The translations under genes and the position numbers were made by a program. DNA of 12,015 bases from Deltaproteobacteria bacterium (GTDB lineage: Bacteria > Desulfobacterota > Desulfobulbia > Desulfobulbales > SURF-16): positions 1 to 12,015 of the forward strand of contig JAOZSN010000090.1 in assembly GCA_029939635.1 (NCBI GenBank), in the 5' to 3' direction. The number at the start of each line of letters is the position of its first letter. Position 1 is the first letter of the stretch. Below are positions 8,021-12,015 of this stretch, piece after piece. The notes beneath the pieces are model-generated. The model was not told the origin of the DNA and did not search any database. It saw nothing but the letters and a program-made list of their open reading frames with translations.

Positions 8021-9322
8021 TTATTTTCGAAAGCCAAACACCCCACCCTTCTGCTTTTTAGCTGCATAGGATGGGCCGCGCAGGCGGCTGGATGATTTTT
8101 TTCTCGCAGAGCGTTGGGGAGCTGGCTGGGTGGCGGGTTGGGGAAGTAATGAGCTGTCCACTGCAGCACCGCCGGTAGCCTCTTGCCAGAGGGAGAAAAA
8201 GAGCAGGCCATCCTTGAAATAGCTCTTGCGCTGAAACCATTTAGGCCAGCCTTTACCGGAGGTCTGCTGGAAGATGGGAAGTAAGGCCATGAGGGTGGAG
8301 ATCTGTTCCTTGGCGGCCCGTTTAATGTCGAGATGACTGAGAACCTTGGATAAGGTGCCTCGTATCTCACGGGACAGGTTGAAGGCCTCACCCGTTTTCA
8401 GCTTTTTTTGCAAAGCTGGGTAGGTGGCTTGCGCCCAGGGCAGGAAGAGCAGGGCCAGGAGGATATCATCCGGCAGGCGGATATTTTTGGCCTGCAAGCG
8501 GTCACTGACGCTCATCAGGGCAAAAATCTCATCAAATACCACTTTCTCGCATGTGCTATACATGGGTAATAAAACTTGGAATAAACCACAGGAGGAGGCC
8601 AGTCGCATCCAGTCAGCGGTGGCCAGGCCGTGCAGATCCTTGAAAAGCTCATCACGGATGCGGGAAACAGGGCAGACTGACAGGCTGGCCACATTGGCCT
8701 TGATGGCGGCCAGGGTGGCAGGTTCAATGGTAAAATTACTGCGGGCAGCATGGCGCACAGCACGCATCATGCGTACCGGGTCACGGGTTATACGTATTTC
8801 CGGCTCACCAATGATGCGTACCACAGAATCATCCAGATCCTGGACACCGCCGACATAATCAATGATGGTCTGGTCGGCCAGTTCATAGAACAGACCGTTA
8901 ATGGTGAGGTCACGACGAAAGGCGTCATCCCGGCGGCTACCAAAGGTATTGTTGGCCGCCAGTACCTCGTCCTTGCCAGCTTTTGGGTCAAACTCACTGC
9001 GGCAGCGGAAGGTAGAGACCTCAATAATTTTGTTGCGACCAAAAAAGACCTGCACCAGGCGAAAACGGCGCCCAATGGTGCGGCTGTTGCGGAAGACCTT
9101 GCGTACCTGGCCTGGCCTGGCATTGGTGGAGATATCAAAGTCCTTGGGTGCCTTGCCCAAATAGAGATCACGCACACCACCACCCACCAGGTAGACGGTA
9201 TAGCCCGCTTCCCGCAGCCGTTTCATAACGGTTATGGCATCTGGGTCAAGACGGTCTGCTGTGATGCCATGGTCGGCAACAGAGATGATCCGTGGCTCTG
9301 GTTCGGATATTTTTTTTGGCAC
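8021..9322 (-). CDS. pcnB: Poly(A) polymerase I (tRNA nucleotidyltransferase family)
   Basis: This 433-residue class II nucleotidyltransferase adds A-tails to RNA 3' ends, marking them for decay. The head domain has LVGGGVRD (45-52), the metal-binding D61-F-D63 and E101. The GRRFRLVQV stretch at 84-92 is the signature that separates poly(A) polymerases from CCA-adding enzymes. RRDLTINGLFYE (136-147) and DPVRMMRAVRHAAR (181-194) complete the conserved core. The C-terminus from about 400 is rich in Lys, Arg and Ser, as in RNA-binding tails of this family. Translation starts at GTG (9322), one codon after an in-frame TAA, with AAGG at 9330-9333 as a plausible ribosome site; it is one of the few starts here with one. 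The gene is 71 bases downstream of the nitronate monooxygenase-like gene and probably cotranscribed with it. Confidence 0.92.
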   Translation of the reverse strand: MPKKISEPEPRIISVADHGITADRLDPDAITVMKRLREAGYTVYLVGGGVRDLYLGKAPKDFDISTNARPGQVRKVFRNSRTIGRRFRLVQVFFGRNKIIEVSTFRCRSEFDPKAGKDEVLAANNTFGSRRDDAFRRDLTINGLFYELADQTIIDYVGGVQDLDDSVVRIIGEPEIRITRDPVRMMRAVRHAARSNFTIEPATLAAIKANVASLSVCPVSRIRDELFKDLHGLATADWMRLASSCGLFQVLLPMYSTCEKVVFDEIFALMSVSDRLQAKNIRLPDDILLALLFLPWAQATYPALQKKLKTGEAFNLSREIRGTLSKVLSHLDIKRAAKEQISTLMALLPIFQQTSGKGWPKWFQRKSYFKDGLLFFSLWQEATGGAAVDSSLLPQPATQPAPQRSARKKSSSRLRGPSYAAKKQKGGVFGFRK

Positions 9323-9338
9323 TCGTTAACCTTAAAAT

Positions 9339-9390
9339 AACAATCATACAATCTACTGACTGTAGTAGTACAATTCGATTGTATGCTGTT
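9339..9390. repeat. Imperfect inverted repeat between the NPD-like gene and pcnB
   Basis: CATACAATC (9345-9353) pairs perfectly with GATTGTATG (9377-9385). AACA (9339-9342) with TGTT (9387-9390) extends the stem across a small internal loop, and an inner CTACT/AGTAG pair lies at 9353-9357 and 9364-9368. It occupies most of the 71-base gap, ending about six bases before the pcnB AAGG site. On the minus strand no good T-run follows, so it looks more like an intercistronic processing or attenuation hairpin than a strong terminator. Confidence 0.55.
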
Positions 9391-9393
9391 CTA

Positions 9394-10359
9394 CTATTTC
9401 TCTTTATAGACCGACTCCGCCTCGCTGACGAATTGGTCAAAGACCTCTTGGACGGTGAGGATACTGTCCATCTTATAGACATTCGCGCCTGAAAAGAAGA
9501 GCCCTTCTTCATAATTGCCTTCAAGGGCTTTTTGGAGGCGATCAGCAATGCAGTAATGGTGGTCACATTTCTTCAGACATTTAAAGCGGCATTTTTTGGT
9601 AGAGAGATCATCCCCTGCAGCTAAGGCCCGTACAAAGGGGGTGTTCAGGGCACGCCCAGGTAGGCCAACAGGTGAGGAGGTAAGCACCACATCCTCTTTT
9701 TTTGCTTCCAGCATGGCTTGCTTGAAACGATCATCCACCGGGCATTCTTTGGTCATCACAAACCGGGTGGCTACCTGGACGGCGTCAGCGCCATACTTGT
9801 CCATCATCTCAGCCATTTCAAAGCCATTAGTGATACCACCGGCAGCAATGAGTGGCACTTTTTTCACCACCTTGCGGATCTCAGGGAAGAGTTCACGCAA
9901 GGTAATATCGGTGCCTAAATGACCACCTGCCTCACTGGCCTCAACAACAATGGCCGCAGCTCCTAATTTTTCAGCCAGCCTGGCAAAGGCAGGAGAGGAG
10001 ACAATTGAGATAATGGGGGTATTGGTTTCTTTGCCGATTTTGAAAATATCACGGGAAAAGCCAGCACCGGTGACAATCATATCCACCCCAGCTTCAATGG
10101 CGGCCATAACTGACTCATGGAATTGCGTCATGGCAAACATGATATTGGCAGAAATGACACCTTTGGTCATTTCTTTTGCCTTGCGGATCTCCTCTTTGAT
10201 TTCCTCGGGCGGGATCACAGAGGCACCAATGGTACCGATACCACCACACTCAGCCACTGGCGCAGCCAGGGCAGAGGTGGAAACACGAACAGACATTCCA
10301 CCTAAAACAAGGGGAATAGGGGCGACAAAACGGCCAATTTGTAAGGGGGGAAGCTTCAT
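9394..10359 (-). CDS. Nitronate monooxygenase / FabK-family flavoprotein
   Basis: This 321-residue FMN-dependent TIM-barrel protein belongs to the 2-nitropropane dioxygenase/enoyl-ACP reductase II family (COG2070). Support comes from the N-terminal PIPLVLGGMSVRVS segment, GIGTIGAS, the E143-A-G-G-H147 motif, IAAGGI at 171-176 (phosphate binding) and GADAVQVATRF at 190-200. The family includes nitronate oxidases and enoyl-ACP reductases; sequence alone does not tell which applies, and in an anaerobe an oxygenase role is doubtful. An unusual cysteine cluster sits near the C-terminus: C257, C261, C265 and C270, spaced x3, x3, x4. The gene leads a probable two-gene unit with pcnB and has a promoter-like sequence at 10446-10418. 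It ends in two consecutive TAG codons. The ATG at 10359 has no Shine-Dalgarno. Confidence 0.85.
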   Translation of the reverse strand: MKLPPLQIGRFVAPIPLVLGGMSVRVSTSALAAPVAECGGIGTIGASVIPPEEIKEEIRKAKEMTKGVISANIMFAMTQFHESVMAAIEAGVDMIVTGAGFSRDIFKIGKETNTPIISIVSSPAFARLAEKLGAAAIVVEASEAGGHLGTDITLRELFPEIRKVVKKVPLIAAGGITNGFEMAEMMDKYGADAVQVATRFVMTKECPVDDRFKQAMLEAKKEDVVLTSSPVGLPGRALNTPFVRALAAGDDLSTKKCRFKCLKKCDHHYCIADRLQKALEGNYEEGLFFSGANVYKMDSILTVQEVFDQFVSEAESVYKEK

Positions 10360-10417
10360 GATTCGGTGTCACTCGGGTATATGTTTAAATAACAATAGTA
10401 ATTTTAAGATAGCAGCG

Positions 10418-10446
10418 AATATGCCTCTAACCCCCTATTTTGTCAA
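10418..10446 (-). promoter_or_regulatory. Sigma70-type promoter candidate for the NPD-like gene
   Basis: On the minus strand a perfect -35 box TTGACA (10446-10441) is followed after 17 bases by CATATT (10423-10418), a four-of-six match to the -10 consensus. This predicts a transcript start near 10410 and a leader of about 50 bases. The same -35 site read on the plus strand is TTGTCA, so it could also serve the divergent HAD gene, but no good plus-strand -10 box was found at the right distance. Confidence 0.45.
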
Positions 10447-10480
10447 GCTTTGAGGCAAATTATATGCGCATTTGTACGTA

Positions 10481-10571
10481 GAAGGTAAGGAAATAAAGAA
10501 GTTAGCTAAATAAAGAGGATGGATGTGATTTTAATAAAGAAAAAATCATTCTTCTTTATTTCTTTACATTC
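10481..10571. repeat. Inverted repeat in the divergent promoter region
   Basis: Arms 10481-10501 and 10551-10571 are complementary at 19 of 21 positions (one of the two exceptions would be a G-U pair), separated by 49 bases. The arms are purine-rich against pyrimidine-rich and contain iterated AAATAAAG-like words. The loop has its own short stem (GTGATTTT with AAAAATCA, near 10526-10549). It lies 30 bases upstream of the HAD start, so it would be in that gene's 5' leader if transcription starts further upstream. Confidence 0.6.
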
Positions 10572-10600
10572 TCTACATTCTTTATTTCTATGCCTTTATT

Positions 10601-11200
10601 ATGTCTATTCATCCTTCTGCAATTGGTTTTGATCTGGACTGCGTGGTAGTTGATACCATGGAGGCCTTTATTCGTCTGGCCCGAGAGGACTATCAGCTTG
10701 AGGTTCTACCAGAGGAGATTACTGAATTTCAGGTGGAGGAATGCCTGACCATTGACCAGGGAATTATTGATGCAATTTTTAAACGGTTGTTGGATGATCC
10801 TTTGGCCAGCAAGATGCAACCTATGCCCGGTGCTGTCTCTGTGTTGAGGGAAATGGCAACTATAGCTCCCCTTACCTTTGTAACGGCGCGGCCTGACTCT
10901 GCTGCCATCAGTGCCTGGTTGAACAGAACTCTGGGGGCGGATGCCTGTGCCGCCAGCACCTTGGTGGCCATGGGCGACCATGATGGCAAGGGTAAGCACA
11001 TTAAGGAACTGGGGCTGTCCCATTTTGTTGACGACCGGTTTGAAACCTGTGAACGCTTACATTGTGACGGTATCCATGCCTTGGTCTTTGAGCAACCATG
11101 GAATAAAGGGCGTCACAACCTGCCTTCCGTAGCCAGTTGGCAGGAGATAGCTGAACTGCTGACTACAGTTGACGGTTGCCAGTTGTCGGTTACCAGTTAA
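10601..11200 (+). CDS. HAD-family hydrolase, 5'(3')-deoxyribonucleotidase-like
   Basis: This 199-residue cytosolic phosphatase belongs to the haloacid dehalogenase superfamily. Motif I is FDLDCVVVDT with nucleophile D11 and acid/base D13; motif II is T95 in FVTARP; the motif III lysine is K130 or K132; motif IV is D144-D145 in HFVDDRFETC. The layout resembles the NT5C-type 5' nucleotidase family, but the substrate is not determinable. The last ten or so residues (VDGCQLSVTS) and the TAA stop are encoded by iterated 7-base words and are unlikely to be part of the conserved fold. The ATG at 10601 lies just upstream of motif I; no Shine-Dalgarno precedes it, and the nearby ATG at 10590 is out of frame. 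The NUDIX gene follows 100 bases later on the same strand. Confidence 0.85.
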   Translation: MSIHPSAIGFDLDCVVVDTMEAFIRLAREDYQLEVLPEEITEFQVEECLTIDQGIIDAIFKRLLDDPLASKMQPMPGAVSVLREMATIAPLTFVTARPDSAAISAWLNRTLGADACAASTLVAMGDHDGKGKHIKELGLSHFVDDRFETCERLHCDGIHALVFEQPWNKGRHNLPSVASWQEIAELLTTVDGCQLSVTS

Positions 11201-11201
11201 C
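11166..11201. repeat. GTTG-word repeat at HAD 3' end; left arm of inverted pair flanking NUDIX
   Basis: Five 7-base units (for example GTTGACG, GTTGCCA, GTTGTCG) occupy 11168-11202 and include the HAD stop codon. The reverse complement of 11166-11201 matches 11726-11761 at 28 of 36 positions by eye, with runs of nine and ten identical bases. It also pairs with the nearer copy at 11270-11288: 11166-11184 is complementary there at 16 of 19 positions. Confidence 0.7.
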
Positions 11202-11242
11202 GACCTTCTCGGTAACTTTAGGGAGTTGTTTTTTTCTCAGCA

Positions 11243-11258
11243 CTTCACAGGAGTGAAG
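11243..11258. repeat. Small perfect hairpin between HAD and NUDIX genes
   Basis: CTTCAC (11243-11248) and GTGAAG (11253-11258) flank the four-base loop AGGA. It lies in the loop between the larger repeat arms at 11166-11184 and 11270-11288. A seven-T run (11229-11235) lies before it rather than after it on the plus strand, so it is not a normal terminator for HAD. A role in RNA folding ahead of the NUDIX start is possible. Confidence 0.5.
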
Positions 11259-11269
11259 CACCGACCAGC

Positions 11270-11295
11270 AACTGACAACCAGCAACTGACAACTA
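11270..11295. repeat. CAAC-word repeat just before the NUDIX start
   Basis: The sequence repeats AACTGAC and AACCAGC words with a 14-base higher period (AACTGACAACCAGC, then AACTGACAAC again). It ends six bases before the NUDIX ATG, exactly where a Shine-Dalgarno would be expected. It is in the same orientation as the copy at the NUDIX 3' end and opposite to the copy at the HAD 3' end. Confidence 0.7.
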
Positions 11296-11300
11296 TCCTA

Positions 11301-11756
11301 ATGAAATGTCCAAATTGTAATACCACTGTCCAAACTCACCGCAATCCTGTGCCCACCGTTGATATCATTATAGAGTATGGTGGTGGTATTGTGCTCATCG
11401 AGCGTAAAAATCCTCCCTATGGCTGGGCCTTGCCTGGCGGTTTTGTTGATTATGGTGAGAGTCTGGAGACGGCGGCGGCACGGGAGGCCAAGGAGGAAAC
11501 CAGCCTTGATGTTCATCATCTCAGGCAGTTTCATACCTATTCTGATCCCAGCCGTGATGCACGACTGCACACTATTTCTGTAGTTTTCTGCGGAGATGGC
11601 CATGGCATTTTGCAGGCCGGTGATGATGCTGCTTTTGCTAAGGTTTTCCATGCCGATGAACTTCCCCCTCTGGCTTTTGACCACGACCAGATTCTACAAG
11701 ATTATTTTCAGCACAGCGCAGAGTTGTTAACTGGAAACCAGAAACTGGCAACTTGA
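11301..11756 (+). CDS. NUDIX hydrolase with N-terminal CPNC knuckle
   Basis: This is a 151-residue NUDIX protein; the family hydrolyses nucleoside diphosphates linked to another moiety, such as ADP-ribose. The NUDIX box is G47-x5-E53-x7-R61-E62-x2-E65-E66 and is preceded by YGWALPGG, typical of ADP-ribose pyrophosphatase-like members. The usual glycine three residues after E65 is Ser68 (EETSL). The N-terminus begins CPNC, half of a zinc ribbon, with no second cysteine pair. This start at 11301 is preferred over the in-frame ATG at 11169, because the extension would overlap the HAD gene, run through repeats and delay the CPNC start. The last eight residues (TGNQKLAT) and the TGA come from 7-base repeat words. 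No Shine-Dalgarno is visible. The substrate is unknown. Confidence 0.88.
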   Translation: MKCPNCNTTVQTHRNPVPTVDIIIEYGGGIVLIERKNPPYGWALPGGFVDYGESLETAAAREAKEETSLDVHHLRQFHTYSDPSRDARLHTISVVFCGDGHGILQAGDDAAFAKVFHADELPPLAFDHDQILQDYFQHSAELLTGNQKLAT

Positions 11757-11761
11757 AACTG
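11726..11761. repeat. CAAC-word repeat at NUDIX 3' end; right arm of the flanking pair
   Basis: Consecutive 7-base units AACTGGA, AACCAGA and AACTGGC are followed by two more diverged ones; together they run to 11763. The NUDIX TGA stop (11754-11756) lies within them. This is the inverted counterpart of 11166-11201 (28 of 36 positions). Confidence 0.7.
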
Positions 11762-11790
11762 TAGTTTTAAGACAAACCCTCTTATTTCTG

Positions 11791-11820
11791 TTGCTTTTTT
11801 CTGTTTGCTCTTGGTATAAG
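11791..11820 (+). promoter_or_regulatory. Promoter candidate for rpsA
   Basis: TTGCTT (11791-11796) and TATAAG (11815-11820) are good -35 and -10 boxes separated by 18 bases. A start near 11827 would place the first leader stem at the very 5' end of the transcript and give a leader of about 120 bases. It sits just downstream of the NUDIX gene end. Confidence 0.45.
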
Positions 11821-11827
11821 GACAGTT

Positions 11828-11927
11828 TTATCTGACCCCTGTGCTCGGATAATATTGTTTGATCTGTCAGATAACCTGGCTTGGTCTAATCACTGTGCTC
11901 ATGCATTTGCTGAGCCATCTTTTTTTT
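11828..11927 (+). promoter_or_regulatory. Structured U-rich leader of rpsA
   Basis: TTATCTGAC (11828-11836) is perfectly complementary to GTCAGATAA (11866-11874). A second, weaker stem can form from 11877-11884 with 11910-11917 (six Watson-Crick and two wobble pairs), or alternatively GCTCA (11897-11901) with TGAGC (11911-11915). Eight T residues follow at 11920-11927, shortly before the ribosome site. The hairpin plus T-run could act as an attenuator, and a U-tract is also a natural binding site for S1 itself, which represses its own mRNA in E. coli. The mechanism here is inference. Confidence 0.4.
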
Positions 11928-11935
11928 ATTGAAAC

Positions 11936-11941
11936 GAGGAA
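11936..11941 (+). promoter_or_regulatory. Strong Shine-Dalgarno of rpsA
   Basis: GAGGAA lies six bases ahead of the ATG at 11948. It is the only canonical ribosome binding site in front of any gene in the window and fixes this start. Confidence 0.75.
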
Positions 11942-11947
11942 CTGTTA

Positions 11948-12015
11948 ATGGCTAACGAACAAACCGCAACCATAACCGAAGAAGAAATGAGTTTTGCTGA
12001 GCTTTTTGCCTCAGA
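11948..12015 (+). CDS. rpsA: Probable 30S ribosomal protein S1, N-terminal fragment
   Basis: Only the first 22 codons are in the window; the gene continues past its right edge. The peptide begins MANEQTATITEEEMSFAELF. An acidic start followed by a MSFAELF-type segment is typical of the region before the first S1 domain in bacterial S1 proteins, which guide mRNAs lacking strong ribosome sites onto the 30S subunit. The strong Shine-Dalgarno and long leader fit a highly expressed, autoregulated gene. With so little sequence the identification is probable rather than certain. Other proteins with S1 domains are the main alternative. Confidence 0.65.
   Translation, partial: MANEQTATITEEEMSFAELFAS

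Noticed and set aside
8750..9340. Plus-strand open frame of 196 codons antisense to pcnB
   Set aside because: The minus-strand frame carries all poly(A) polymerase motifs; the antisense frame has no recognisable domain and is a by-product of codon composition.
9950..10453. Plus-strand open frame of 167 codons antisense to the NPD-like gene and its promoter
   Set aside because: The opposite strand encodes a clear flavin-barrel family protein; no motif or start signal supports this one.
11169..11300. Longer in-frame NUDIX start at 11169 adding 44 residues
   Set aside because: The extension overlaps the HAD gene, is partly encoded by the repeat words, and pushes the CPNC motif away from the N-terminus. 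The ATG at 11301 gives a normal NUDIX length.
11166..11763. CRISPR array
   Set aside because: The repeats are 7-base words without regular unique spacers, occur in both orientations and overlap coding ends; no cas genes are present.

Overview
The window looks like chromosomal DNA of an anaerobic Desulfobacterota (Desulfobulbales-like) bacterium. This is inferred from the flavour of the proteins: an anaerobe-type BioB, a cysteine-rich nitronate monooxygenase-like protein, and a TonB receptor/YfiR/Cache-sensor cassette. No 16S rRNA or other decisive marker is present, so the assignment is tentative. All genes from about 63 to 10359 lie on the minus strand. Genes after 10601 lie on the plus strand, so the 10360-10600 gap is a divergent promoter region.

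Minus strand, read in the direction of transcription: a flavoprotein of the nitronate monooxygenase/FabK family (10359-9394) and poly(A) polymerase pcnB (9322-8021). A 133-base gap made almost entirely of a long imperfect palindrome follows. Next come biotin genes bioB (7887-6979) and bioF (6991-5834), which overlap by 13 bases. After them is a decaying sensory cassette: a membrane sensor with two extracytoplasmic modules and a PAS domain but no output domain (5755-3686), an intact periplasmic YfiR-like protein (3658-3071), and a broken TonB-dependent receptor (2997-2177). Last is a probable phospholipid cassette: a fusion of a CDP-archaeol-synthase-like (CarS/DUF46) membrane domain to a YkuE-type metallophosphoesterase (2125-728), followed by a CDP-alcohol phosphatidyltransferase (602-63). 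Together these could in principle activate a phosphatidate with CTP, transfer the headgroup and remove a phosphate.

Plus strand: a HAD-family 5'-nucleotidase-like phosphatase (10601-11200), a Zn-ribbon NUDIX hydrolase (11301-11756), and the first 22 codons of a gene that is probably rpsA (ribosomal protein S1), preceded by a promoter-like sequence and a structured, U-rich leader.

The most unusual feature is a set of iterated 7-base words, GTTCNNN/GAACNNN in one family and GTTGNNN/CAACNNN in another. They sit at gene 3' ends, run into the coding sequence and supply the stop codon of three genes. They also form inverted repeats: one pair fills the pcnB-bioB gap and another flanks the NUDIX gene. 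A second window-wide oddity is the near absence of Shine-Dalgarno sequences, with rpsA the clear exception.
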